From NCBI RefSeq assembly GCF_003966895.1, contig NZ_AP018449.1, positions 2,032,501 through 2,096,500 on the forward strand: a stretch of DNA of 64,000 bases, read 5' to 3'. The position numbers and the translations under genes were made by a program. This document shows positions 1 through 7,668 of the stretch, piece by piece. The notes below the pieces were generated by a model. That model saw nothing but the letters and a program-made list of their open reading frames with translations, had not been told where the DNA came from and ran no database searches. How positions within the stretch are numbered: position 1 is the first letter of the stretch; every line of letters starts with the position of its first letter. This stretch comes from Methylomusa anaerophila. GTDB taxonomy: Bacteria > Bacillota > Negativicutes > Sporomusales > Sporomusaceae.

Positions 1-264
1 GATTTTTCCCGCTTGCGGCAGGCCGGAATTTTCTAAAATCGCTGCCTTTTGTGTGATATCGTCACGGAAGGCAGCGAAATCTTCTTGTGTCAACCCGGCA
101 GCCATAAGGCGAAAACCGGTCCGGTTGCCGGCGGCAAACAACAGCAATATGGCAATGAAAACCGCAATAGCCGCCGCTACGGCAAAAACCAGGCTGGCTG
201 ACAGGAAAAGATAAAAAATCAAAAAAGTCAATCCCGCCGTGAGGCCTGAGTAAATATGGATCAC
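1..264 (-). CDS. XpaC-like membrane protein (partial, 5' end only)
   Basis: The first 88 codons of a gene that runs off the left edge. The GTG start overlaps the TGA of the upstream VWA lipoprotein gene in a GTGA arrangement, so the two are probably translationally coupled. The visible protein has a short N-terminus, one or two hydrophobic helices at about residues 8-45 and then a soluble stretch. The two-helix N-terminus and its place behind a VWA/solute-binding gene recall the 5-bromo-4-chloroindolyl phosphate hydrolysis (XpaC) family, which often neighbours telA and VWA genes. That name is an inference from layout; too little is visible for a family motif. Confidence 0.5.
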   Translation of the reverse strand, partial: MIHIYSGLTAGLTFLIFYLFLSASLVFAVAAAIAVFIAILLLFAAGNRTGFRLMAAGLTQEDFAAFRDDITQKAAILENSGLPQAGKI

Positions 265-1871
265 AGGTATCCTCTCGCTTTCTTGAAAGCTTCGACAAGA
301 TTGTTGCGCCCGTCAAACAAGTTGGCGCGGGTGAGGTTTGTAATCTGCTGCAGCTGGACATCGGATGCTTGTCCGAACATAATACAAAAGACGGGAATAT
401 CCTTGTTGAGTTCCATAAAAGATTTCTGAAAATCCGCTACTTTCTTGCCGGTGTTGGAAAGGCCGTCAGTCATTAATACAACCGAAGCCACATACTTGTC
501 GGTATTGACGGATTTTAACAACTGGAGCGCCTCAATCAGCGGACTGTATATGTCCGTTTCCCCGCCGGGATTTTTTTCCTCGATATGGGTCAGCAGTGTT
601 TCCCAGGACATTTCCTGGCCTTGTCCCGCTTTCCAGACAGCTTGCACTTTATCGTTGAAAGGAATAACGATTACAATATCGTCGCCGGATGCCTGCAGCA
701 TGTACTTGGCGGCTTCGCTCTGATTAAGGACCAGCTTCATAGCTTCCTTGAGCTGACCGCTGCCGCTGCCGGCCATGCTCCCGGAATAATCCAGGCAATA
801 AACGATATATGAGGGCTTGCGCAGTTCAGTTTGGTACATATTTAAGGCTTCCTGCAGGGTGTCGAACGAAGGCATTTTGATGAAAGAGAACTGTTTTTTT
901 ATATTAATACCCCAATTGGGATTGAATACGGCTGGATCGGCGCCGTCCATGGACATGCCGATACCTGTTCTCCGCCCCAAACCGGCTATTTTGCTCTGAG
1001 TATCACCGGCGAGCAGAAAGGCCTGGACTTTTTTGAACATTTCCTCTTTTTTCTGGCGGCCATGATCTATGTAGCCGAGAATATAATCGGCAACCGCAAT
1101 GCCGTCGGCAGGATAAACAACGTGTAAGGGCTCTTTGCCGGCCGCGACAAGTTCCTTGTTCGCATCAATGATTACCGCCTCGTAATTGACCATCGCATCA
1201 TAATCGCTTTTAAGAAACAAATCCTTCAACCACTCCGAACTGCCTGATGACCGATTGACTCCGGACAGCAGCAGTTTAACGCCGTCTTTTACTTTCTGCT
1301 CCTTCAGGTGGTCGGGAGTAATGGTTTCCGGGTTGCCGGCCAAAGCATATAGGAAGCCGATGTACGCACAGGCGCCACTGTTGGACTGGGTGGCCGAAGT
1401 CATGGCAAAACGCAGTTGCCCGGCCTCAATGGCTGCCAAAATATCTTTGGTCGCAATATCGCGGCCGGTGAAGCCAAGTTTTTGGGCCACACTTTCCCGA
1501 ATGCCAAACACCACCGGCGAAGTCATAATGGATTTTTGCTGTTTGACAATTTTGCCTTTATCGCCCATGGAAAGCCACATACCGTTAGCGATCCACACCC
1601 CATCATAGCCATTTGCGCCGCTTTCCAGTTTATGCATGATGTCAATTGAGCCCAGGTAATCCATTTTAACGGCAAAACCATTTTTTGCGGCAAATTCGGC
1701 GATCATTGGCTCCATAATCTTATTTTCCGAACTTGATAGAATAACCAGGGTTTTATCATTATCAGCAGTATTGGCAGCAGGGTCTGGTCTTGAGCTGAAA
1801 CAACCGGAAAGCGCAAAAGCTGCGAAAATAATTAATAGAATGAATACTATCCTTTTTTTCCCGAAAGCCAT
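261..1871 (-). CDS. Lipoprotein with solute-binding and von Willebrand A domains
   Basis: A 536-residue exported lipoprotein. A lipobox (LSGC, Cys24) ends a typical signal peptide. The N-terminal two thirds resembles an extracellular solute-binding protein fold. The C-terminal third is a VWA domain with a complete MIDAS signature: DxSxS at about residues 360-366 (DYSGS), and TDG at about 467. Such fused proteins sit on the outside of the membrane, bind a divalent ion and probably mediate protein or ligand contacts; the ligand is unknown. It heads a minus-strand operon whose next gene overlaps it by four bases. The function call is domain-level only. Confidence 0.85.
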   Translation of the reverse strand: MAFGKKRIVFILLIIFAAFALSGCFSSRPDPAANTADNDKTLVILSSSENKIMEPMIAEFAAKNGFAVKMDYLGSIDIMHKLESGANGYDGVWIANGMWLSMGDKGKIVKQQKSIMTSPVVFGIRESVAQKLGFTGRDIATKDILAAIEAGQLRFAMTSATQSNSGACAYIGFLYALAGNPETITPDHLKEQKVKDGVKLLLSGVNRSSGSSEWLKDLFLKSDYDAMVNYEAVIIDANKELVAAGKEPLHVVYPADGIAVADYILGYIDHGRQKKEEMFKKVQAFLLAGDTQSKIAGLGRRTGIGMSMDGADPAVFNPNWGINIKKQFSFIKMPSFDTLQEALNMYQTELRKPSYIVYCLDYSGSMAGSGSGQLKEAMKLVLNQSEAAKYMLQASGDDIVIVIPFNDKVQAVWKAGQGQEMSWETLLTHIEEKNPGGETDIYSPLIEALQLLKSVNTDKYVASVVLMTDGLSNTGKKVADFQKSFMELNKDIPVFCIMFGQASDVQLQQITNLTRANLFDGRNNLVEAFKKARGYL

Positions 1872-1903
1872 GAATATTCACTTCCTTATGCCGGCATCCT
1901 GTT

Positions 1904-1945
1904 TATTAAGCAGACGTCCATGCCAATATATTTGGTGCCATAAGA
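1904..1945. repeat. Dispersed ~40-bp repeat, copy 1
   Basis: The segment starting TTAAG and containing TCCATGCCAATATATT is nearly repeated at 4806-4848, about 34 of 40 positions identical by eye. Both copies lie just outside genes: upstream of the VWA lipoprotein here and at the leuA stop codon there. No transposase is near either copy. Confidence 0.55.
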
Positions 1946-2103
1946 ATAAAGGTGTTTGGGATAACGAGATTACTACGGCAACGCCTAAATTCCGTCTTAT
2001 GCGAATAATGGCAATGCAAGCGGCGATCTTGTTTTTGCATTGAATGCCAACAGAAGGGGTTAATGATAAATACAGGCCTCATGATGTCACTTCGCCTGCT
2101 TTT

Positions 2104-2430
2104 TCAATCGCTTAGCTGGGTTTCCTGAAAAAATATACGGTCATTTAGTGCGCTGAATTTATCATCCAGATCGCGATATGATTCTTGTATTAATTCAATA
2201 ATAGCCGCGTCGGATTCTTTAAGGGTTTTAATTTCGGCTTTTAGTTCCTTAATATCCTGTTTAGTAGCCATATTAGCTTTTACTTCCGCTAATTCCTGTT
2301 TAGTAGCCATAGCAGATTTAATTTCTTTAACTTCCTGGCGAAGCTCTTCGATAGCGGCATTTCCATTGCCAACTATGCGGATAAGTTGCTCCATCATTTT
2401 TTCGAGGCGGTCGAGCTTCTCATCGCTCAT
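2104..2430 (-). CDS. Small coiled-coil protein of unknown function
   Basis: 108 residues, starting MSDEKLDRLEKMM. I chose the internal ATG at 2430 because an AAAGGATG ribosome site lies 6-8 bases before it; the upstream ATG has none. The middle carries two near-repeats of MATKQ(E/D) followed by a Lys/Glu heptad pattern, so most of the protein should be one long amphipathic coiled coil. This layout is common in short Firmicute proteins and in the regions near phage tail and S-layer genes, but no family motif is visible. It is monocistronic. Role unknown. Confidence 0.7.
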   Translation of the reverse strand: MSDEKLDRLEKMMEQLIRIVGNGNAAIEELRQEVKEIKSAMATKQELAEVKANMATKQDIKELKAEIKTLKESDAAIIELIQESYRDLDDKFSALNDRIFFQETQLSD

Positions 2431-2553
2431 GGTTATCATCCTTTCTTGTGTAACATCTAGCAACCGTTTTAATAATAATCAGCCCATATATAATAAAATA
2501 ATAAACATATATTCTGCTTTTACAGTGTCTTCTCCTTTAATTGTTTTGTCTAT

Positions 2554-2559
2554 ATTATA
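2554..2559 (-). promoter_or_regulatory. Candidate extended -10 promoter for the coiled-coil gene
   Basis: Reading the minus strand, TGG-TATAAT occurs about 125 bases upstream of the start at 2430. The TGn extension is good; a matching -35 box is not clear. Confidence 0.35.
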
Positions 2560-2606
2560 CCAATAATCGACAAAAATTGGAAATTAAACTTAGGAGTGAT
2601 TAGTGC

Positions 2607-2741
2607 ATGAACGCAGCAAAAGCAATTGGAAAGAAATTAATGGAGAAAAAATGGCCAATTGCAGGCAATGCTTTTTGGAGCTACGTAAGCTACAACACGC
2701 CATGCTGGGGAATGAAGCCAGATACTTGCATCAATAAATAA
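2607..2741 (+). CDS. 44-residue two-cysteine small peptide
   Basis: An ATG with an AGGAG site ten bases upstream opens a 44-codon frame. The N-terminal part is Lys-rich and amphipathic (MNAAKAIGKKLMEKKWP). The C-terminal part is aromatic and contains two cysteines eight residues apart (TPCWGMKPDTCINK). The shape, a basic helix followed by a small Cys-containing tail, resembles precursors of secreted or cyclic peptides, and CWG-x-x-P is faintly like clostridial AgrD peptides. No agrB-like protease or modification gene is adjacent. It is too short for the usual gene finders. Treat as a plausible but unproven gene. Confidence 0.45.
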   Translation: MNAAKAIGKKLMEKKWPIAGNAFWSYVSYNTPCWGMKPDTCINK

Positions 2742-2888
2742 TAAATATATAAACAAGCAAATATTGAATTGAGCTTTTTACCGTCAAAATAAGGGATATC
2801 TTAACAGAAGAAGAGATAACGCAACTAACGTCCATTTTCACAAAGATATTGAACAAATATCAATAATTAAAAAATTGCGTGCTAAATA

Positions 2889-2917
2889 TTGACAAAGACT
2901 GCGTGGTTGATTAAAAT
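2889..2917 (+). promoter_or_regulatory. SigA-type promoter of the leuA T-box leader
   Basis: A perfect TTGACA (2889-2894) and a TAAAAT (2912-2917) are separated by 17 bases. Transcription would start near 2924, at the beginning of the T-box leader. Confidence 0.8.
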
Positions 2918-2923
2918 ACAGAT

Positions 2924-3194
2924 AACATATGTTACAGGCATACAGGCATACAGGCAATGAACGGAAATAGTAGGGACTTGGATAATTTTCAGAGAGCCGA
3001 AGGTTGGTGTGATTCGGTAGTTGATAAGTCTTGAACTCATCCGTGAGCTGCAGCCCGAAAATGTAGGGTGAGCCGGAATTCCACCGTTACAGGGATAGAT
3101 GGTGTTAGCCGTCGAAAAAGCGGGTTCATTTTTTGAACCAATTAGAGTGGTACCGCGAGTAACCTCCGTCTCTATACAGGGATGGGGGTTTTTT
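2924..3194 (+). promoter_or_regulatory. Leucine-specific T-box riboswitch
   Basis: The leader shows the ordered T-box landmarks: the AGAGAG block in Stem I, GGTGTGA, a specifier region reading GAA-CTC-ATC then GTGAGCTG, and the T-box core AGAGTGGTACCGCG at 3144-3157. The specifier triplet at 3036-3038 is CTC (Leu), agreeing with the downstream 2-isopropylmalate synthase. Uncharged tRNA-Leu should stabilise the antiterminator and allow read-through when leucine is scarce. The specifier call rests on alignment by eye to the usual GAA-specifier context. Confidence 0.92.
3161..3194 (+). terminator. T-box intrinsic terminator
   Basis: A 12-bp stem with a few G-U pairs (AACCTCCGTCTC against GGGATGGGGGTT) is followed by a run of six T. 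Its 5' arm lies immediately behind the T-box core, as expected for the switchable terminator. Confidence 0.85.
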
Positions 3195-3224
3195 AGCGCC
3201 TAAATTCCGGGTTTAGGCGCTAAA
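3192..3224 (+). repeat. Perfect 13-bp inverted repeat between T-box and leuA
   Basis: TTTAGCGCCTAAA and TTTAGGCGCTAAA flank a 7-base loop. It follows the T-box terminator directly and precedes the leuA ribosome site by about 15 bases. It has no T-run on the plus strand, so it is not a second rho-independent terminator. Confidence 0.7.
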
Positions 3225-3253
3225 AATTTAAATTTAACAAGGAGGATATTGGG

Positions 3254-4810
3254 ATGCGAAAAATTCTTGTATTAGACACTACGCTGCGGGATGGTGAACA
3301 GGTACCCGGGGCAAAATTGAACCTCCACGAAAAATTAACAATTGCGCATCAATTAAGGCGATTAAATGTGGACATTCTTGAGGCGGGTTTTCCTTCGTCC
3401 TCCAAGGGGGATTTTGAGGCGGTAAAAAGAATTGCGGGCGAATTTCAGGATGGTCCGGTGATAACTGCTCTGGCCAGAGCCGTACAGAGTGATATTGACG
3501 CGGTTTATGAAAGCATCAGACAAGCACAGCGGCCGCTTATCCACATTGTATTAGGCACTTCCAATGTTCACGTAGAAAAGAAGTTTAATAAATCCAAGGA
3601 AGCTATTTTGGAGATGGGAGTAAATGCGGTGAGATATGCAAAATCCCTGCTGCCGGATGTGCAGTATTCCACCGAAGACGCTTCGCGGTCGGATTTTGAG
3701 TATCTTTGGCAGACAATCGAAGCTGTTGTTAAAGCCGGCGCAACTATGGTAAATATTCCTGATACGGTGGGCTATGCCGTTCCCGAAGAGTTCGGCGAAT
3801 TAATAAGCAAGATCAATTATCGGTTGAAAAATGTAAATGATAAGGTCATATTAAGCGTGCATTGTCACAACGATACCGGTCTGGCAACTGCCAATACCCT
3901 GATTGCCGTGAAATATGGCGCGGATAAGATAGAATGCACTATCAATGGCATTGGCGAGCGGGCCGGGAACGCCGCCCTGGAAGAAGTGGCGGTGGGGATG
4001 AAATTGCGGCCGGAATATTACAATGCATATACAGGTATTACTACTAAGGAAATTAAGGCTACATCCAAGCTGGTCAGTAATTTGATGGGACTGGACGTGC
4101 AGGTCAATAAGGCCGTTACCGGGGAAAACGCTTTTGCGCACTCAGCGGGCATCCATCAGGACGGTTTATTAAAATCCCGTGAATCCTATGAAATAATTCG
4201 ACCGGAAGACGTTGGCGTGGAAGAGATGGAACTGGTTCTGACAGCCAGATCGGGCCGACACGCTTTTAAAGCCGCGGCCGTCCAATTTATACAAGAGAAT
4301 CTGGCAGATGATGAATTTGAAGTCCTTTTTGCTATGTTTTTAGAACTTGCCGATGCGAAAAAAGAAATATATATTCACGATATTTATTGTCTGGTTAATG
4401 ACTATTATACAAAGAAAGGAAAAAATCAGGAAGAAACCGGCCGGCACAGTCACTTGTACGAACTTATCAGTTCGCAAGTGATAAGCAATGATGTTTTTCC
4501 TTCCGCCAGCGTGAAAGTTAAGCATGGTGGGGAAGTACTGGAAGGCAGCGCCGGTGGTGCCGGTCCCATTGATGCTCTCTACACTGCCTTAAAAAATATC
4601 GTGAATTTGGATATTGGTTTGGTGGAATATAAAATCACCAGTGTGTCCAGAGGCAAGGAAGCTATGGGGAGGGTAAATTTGCAACTGGATTACAACGGAA
4701 AGATATACCCGGCCAGGGCTGTTGATACGGATATTATAAGGGCAAGTGCCGTTGCGTTTCTAAACGGAGTAAATAATATCATTCTTAGCCTTGACCTTGA
4801 CATTTCTTAA
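3254..4810 (+). CDS. leuA: 2-isopropylmalate synthase
   Basis: A 518-residue enzyme that condenses acetyl-CoA with 2-oxoisovalerate, the first committed step of leucine synthesis. The HMGL-like barrel opens with TTLRDGEQ (residues 9-16); the metal-binding SVHCHNDTG and the NGIGERAGN motif follow at about residues 200-235. The C-terminal third is the LeuA allosteric/dimer domain with the glycine-rich segment near residues 430-440. Length is normal for bacterial LeuA. The start has AAGGAGG ten bases upstream. It is controlled by the leucine T-box. No other leu genes follow, so the operon appears to be leuA alone. Confidence 0.95.
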   Translation: MRKILVLDTTLRDGEQVPGAKLNLHEKLTIAHQLRRLNVDILEAGFPSSSKGDFEAVKRIAGEFQDGPVITALARAVQSDIDAVYESIRQAQRPLIHIVLGTSNVHVEKKFNKSKEAILEMGVNAVRYAKSLLPDVQYSTEDASRSDFEYLWQTIEAVVKAGATMVNIPDTVGYAVPEEFGELISKINYRLKNVNDKVILSVHCHNDTGLATANTLIAVKYGADKIECTINGIGERAGNAALEEVAVGMKLRPEYYNAYTGITTKEIKATSKLVSNLMGLDVQVNKAVTGENAFAHSAGIHQDGLLKSRESYEIIRPEDVGVEEMELVLTARSGRHAFKAAAVQFIQENLADDEFEVLFAMFLELADAKKEIYIHDIYCLVNDYYTKKGKNQEETGRHSHLYELISSQVISNDVFPSASVKVKHGGEVLEGSAGGAGPIDALYTALKNIVNLDIGLVEYKITSVSRGKEAMGRVNLQLDYNGKIYPARAVDTDIIRASAVAFLNGVNNIILSLDLDIS

Positions 4811-4848
4811 GCGGACCTCCATGCCAATATATTGGGCGTCACAAGGAA
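4806..4848. repeat. Dispersed ~40-bp repeat, copy 2
   Basis: This copy begins at the leuA stop codon and matches the segment at 1904-1945 around TCCATGCCAATATATT. It lies just before a second repeat of a different type. Confidence 0.55.
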
Positions 4849-4873
4849 TCACAAGGAAGGAAAATGGAGAACG

Positions 4874-5003
4874 TTTTACCGCAGAGGCGCAGAGGGCGCA
4901 GAGAAACGCAGAGGGATTCATTCATTATTTATGGTTTTTCAACGATCTTCGTTATCCTTTTTCTGTGTCCCTCTGTGTCCTCTGCGTCTCTGTGGTTCCG
5001 GTT
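4874..5003. repeat. GCAGAGG-type inverted intergenic repeat
   Basis: The left arm (4876-4916) is built of GCAGAGGCGCAGAGG units; the right arm (4960-5001) is its approximate reverse complement (TCTGTGTCC/TCTGCGTCTC units). The pair could fold into a long hairpin with a ~45-base loop. GCAGAGG/GCGCAGAG elements of this kind are known intergenic repeats in many unrelated bacteria. Several overlapping open frames here are by-products of the repeat. Confidence 0.75.
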
Positions 5004-5102
5004 CCTTTGGCTTATGACGTTTAGATTTTCAGATAGCTCTTCAATTTTTTGGGCGGTTAAGTGGCTCCGGTAAAAGAAGGGGAGCCGGGAATTAAATAAT
5101 AA

Positions 5103-5131
5103 TTGACAAAATAATTATTATTTGATAATAT
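5103..5131 (+). promoter_or_regulatory. Promoter of abrB
   Basis: TTGACA (5103-5108), 17 bases, TATAAT-like TAATAT (5126-5131) in a very AT-rich stretch about 50 bases before the AbrB start. Confidence 0.75.
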
Positions 5132-5180
5132 AAATTATAAAGAGGCGCTAAATTTTAGTAGACTAAGGAGGAATACGGCA

Positions 5181-5429
5181 ATGGAATCAACTGGCATTGT
5201 TAGAAAAATAGATGAACTCGGCAGAGTTGTGTTGCCAATGAAATTGCGCCGTACTATTGGCATCGCCGAAAAGGATGGTCTCGAAATATATGTTGATAAT
5301 GACCGCATCATTCTACGGAAATATGTACCTGCCTGTGTGTTCTGCGGCAGTACTGATGAAATAGCTAACTTCAAAGGTAAAAATGTTTGTAAAGAGTGTT
5401 TTGCAACCATGAGTCAAAAGGTGGGTTAA
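5181..5429 (+). CDS. abrB: AbrB/SpoVT-family transition-state regulator
   Basis: 82 residues. The N-terminal half is the swapped-hairpin AbrB DNA-binding domain (STGIVRKIDELGRVVLP). The C-terminal half adds two CxxC pairs (CVFCG and CKEC), as in other clostridial AbrB proteins that carry a small zinc-ribbon-like tail. AbrB proteins bind AT-rich promoters as tetramers and repress stationary-phase and sporulation genes during growth. AAGGAGG lies eight bases before the ATG, and the gene has its own promoter and terminator, so it is monocistronic. Confidence 0.9.
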   Translation: MESTGIVRKIDELGRVVLPMKLRRTIGIAEKDGLEIYVDNDRIILRKYVPACVFCGSTDEIANFKGKNVCKECFATMSQKVG

Positions 5430-5467
5430 TAGCTCACCAACGGTTTTATCCGGGCCCGTAGCCGGGC

Positions 5468-5505
5468 AAGCCGTCTGCCTTGAAAGTTCAGGGCGGGCGG
5501 CTTTT
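5468..5505 (+). terminator. Terminator after abrB
   Basis: AAGCCGTCTGCC pairs with GGCGGGCGGCTT (G-U pairs allowed) around an 11-base loop, followed by TTTTATT. The next ~220 bases to dgt hold no gene; the only other pattern is an 8-bp inverted repeat, CTCATAAT/ATTATGAG, at 5631-5662. Confidence 0.75.
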
Positions 5506-5731
5506 ATTATAAAAGTATCTGTTTGGGGCGGCGCAGGACCGCCTTATTAACGCTGCAATGCCGCTTAACCTCCCTTATAATAAGGCTGTCCTTTGCCTGC
5601 CGGTCGTCAAAAAGACGCGTTAGCTTTTTTCTCATAATCTAAGAAAGTATATTTATTATGAGCCGATTAGAGGAGTTCGGCGACATACGGAGAAAAATTT
5701 AAGACATCACGGGTTAAGCGGAGGTATGCAC

Positions 5732-6958
5732 ATGCAGCGGGGATTATTCAGCAACGTTTGTGCGCAAGCAGGAAACCCGAAATGGGAAAAATGTATAAAT
5801 CGGATTTCGCCAATTTACAAAAAGCCAAAGGATATTCGCAGTGAATTTGCCCGCGATTATAACCGCATTTTATATAGTACTGCTTATCGGCGGCTTAAAC
5901 ACAAAACCCAGGTCTTCTTTGCCACCCGCCACGATCATGTTTGTACCAGAATAGAACATGTGAACCACGTCGGTGCCGTGAGTTACACCATTGCCAACTA
6001 TCTTGGCCTAAATACGGAACTGACTAACGCAATAGCAATAGGACACGATCTGGGGCACGCTCCTTTTGGCCATACCGGTGAAGAATTTCTAACGGAAATC
6101 GTAAAAAGTGAATTAGGAGAAACGTTTTGGCATGAGCGCAACAGTCTGAGATTCGTGGACAAATGCGAGACATTGCCCGACAATGAAGGTATGGAACGCA
6201 ACCTCAACTTAACTTACGCCGTGCGGGACGGTATCGTGTGTCACTGCGGCGAAGTTGATGAAAACTCGCTGTTTCCCAGAGCTGAAGCCTTTGATTTATA
6301 TTCGGTGGAGAAGGCAGGTCAGTGTCCGCCCTTTACCTGGGAAGGCTGTGTTGTTAAGATTGCGGATAAGATAGCATACTTAGGACGTGATATTGAAGAT
6401 GCACTCCTGCTTAAAATATTGACGGTCAGCCAACTGAAAGAACTTGTAAGAATTGGTCGTGAATTCGGCAATGCCAAAGCCAGTGAGATTAATAACACCC
6501 TGTTAATGCACGATTTCATCATTGATTTATGCAATACCAGTTCGCCGGCGAAGGGGATTGCCTTTTCCGCCAGATATCTTGAATTAATCAATGTATTGAA
6601 GCAGTTCAATTATCAGTATATCTACCGTCATGAGCGGCTTGCCACCTATAAGCGCTACGCCAGGCTGATTATCGAAAGCATATATCAGACGCTTTTAAAT
6701 GGTTATAACGGTAAGGATACACAGGCTGAGCTAGCGAGGTATCGCGACATCTATCCGGTTTTGGTGCAATCCTTTAGCGACTGGCTTGATAAATACTCGG
6801 ACATCGGCGCAAGAGATGCAAAAGGAAATAAATATCATAATGAAGTGTTATATTTCCTCGCCAACAGGAGGGATTACATTCAGGCAATTGTGGACTATAT
6901 TTCCGGCATGACTGACAGCTTTGCCATAAAAATTTTCAATGAAATTACTACATTTTGA
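5732..6958 (+). CDS. dgt: Deoxyguanosinetriphosphate triphosphohydrolase-like HD protein
   Basis: A 408-residue HD-domain enzyme of the dNTP triphosphohydrolase family, which cuts dGTP or other dNTPs to the nucleoside and triphosphate. The family signature RLKHKTQVF, the first metal His in EHVNHV and the HD pair in GHDLGHAPFGHTGE are all present in the first 125 residues. I chose the second ATG because GGAGG at 5720-5724 is seven bases from it but only one base from the first. It is followed by another HD nucleotidase after 33 bases, suggesting a nucleotide-pool operon. Confidence 0.9.
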   Translation: MQRGLFSNVCAQAGNPKWEKCINRISPIYKKPKDIRSEFARDYNRILYSTAYRRLKHKTQVFFATRHDHVCTRIEHVNHVGAVSYTIANYLGLNTELTNAIAIGHDLGHAPFGHTGEEFLTEIVKSELGETFWHERNSLRFVDKCETLPDNEGMERNLNLTYAVRDGIVCHCGEVDENSLFPRAEAFDLYSVEKAGQCPPFTWEGCVVKIADKIAYLGRDIEDALLLKILTVSQLKELVRIGREFGNAKASEINNTLLMHDFIIDLCNTSSPAKGIAFSARYLELINVLKQFNYQYIYRHERLATYKRYARLIIESIYQTLLNGYNGKDTQAELARYRDIYPVLVQSFSDWLDKYSDIGARDAKGNKYHNEVLYFLANRRDYIQAIVDYISGMTDSFAIKIFNEITTF

Positions 6959-6991
6959 GGAAGAATTTGAGGGATATAAGAGGTAGATAAA

Positions 6992-7573
6992 ATGAGCCAT
7001 TTCTTTGCATTTTTATCCCGGATGAAGTTTATTCAACGTTGGGGCCTCATGCGTAATACCATGCCTGAAAACATCCAGGAACATAGTCTGCAGGTAGCTA
7101 TGATTGCCCATGGTCTGGCTGCAATCCGGAATACATATTTCAAGGGAGAAATTGATGCCGCCAAAGTAGCTGTATTGGGCATGTATCATGAAATCGCCGA
7201 GGTTTTCACCGGCGATCTGCCAACTCCCGTGAAATATTTCAATCCGCAGATTAAGGATATCTATAAAGACATTGAGAATATGGCGCAAAAGAATTTGTAC
7301 AATATGCTGCCGGATGAATTGAAGAATACTTATAGCAATCTCTTGATAAGGAAGGATGAAGATACGGAATTATGGCGGATAGTTAAGGCTGCGGATAAGA
7401 TCAGTGCCTATCTGAAGTGTGTCGAGGAACTGAAAGCCGGTAATCAGGAGTTTTCTGTTGCCCTTAAGATGATTCGGCAAGAGCTTGATGCGAGTAATTT
7501 ACCCGAGGTCAAATACTTTATGGAAATATTTGCGCCCAGCTTCTCGCTATCTGTGGATGAGTTAAACTACTAA
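6992..7573 (+). CDS. yfbR: YfbR-type 5'-deoxynucleotidase
   Basis: 193 residues with the HD-domain pattern of YfbR: RWGLMRNTMPENIQEHS near the N-terminus (substrate loop and first His), MYHEIAEVFTGDLPTPVKY (HE variant of the HD pair), and a distal Asp in the KAADKISAY segment. E. coli YfbR dephosphorylates dNMPs. With dgt directly upstream it would complete removal of deoxynucleotides. GAGG eight bases before the ATG supports the start. Confidence 0.88.
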   Translation: MSHFFAFLSRMKFIQRWGLMRNTMPENIQEHSLQVAMIAHGLAAIRNTYFKGEIDAAKVAVLGMYHEIAEVFTGDLPTPVKYFNPQIKDIYKDIENMAQKNLYNMLPDELKNTYSNLLIRKDEDTELWRIVKAADKISAYLKCVEELKAGNQEFSVALKMIRQELDASNLPEVKYFMEIFAPSFSLSVDELNY

Positions 7574-7602
7574 CGAATGCTTACCGGGACAGGGAAAACG
7601 AT

Positions 7603-7668
7603 AAAAGCCAGTGAACTCGTTTAGCAGAAGCTAAACGAGTTCACTCGTAATTTGGCTCTTTTTTATTT
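7603..7668. terminator. Bidirectional terminator between yfbR and kimA
   Basis: A perfect 15-bp stem (7610-7624 with 7631-7645) around a 6-base loop sits inside an outer AAAGCCA/TGGCTCTTTTTT pair. T-runs on both strands allow it to end both convergent transcripts. Confidence 0.85.

Noticed and set aside
4791..5073. Overlapping frames of 61-77 codons after leuA
   Set aside because: All are generated by the GCAGAGG repeat and lack ribosome sites.
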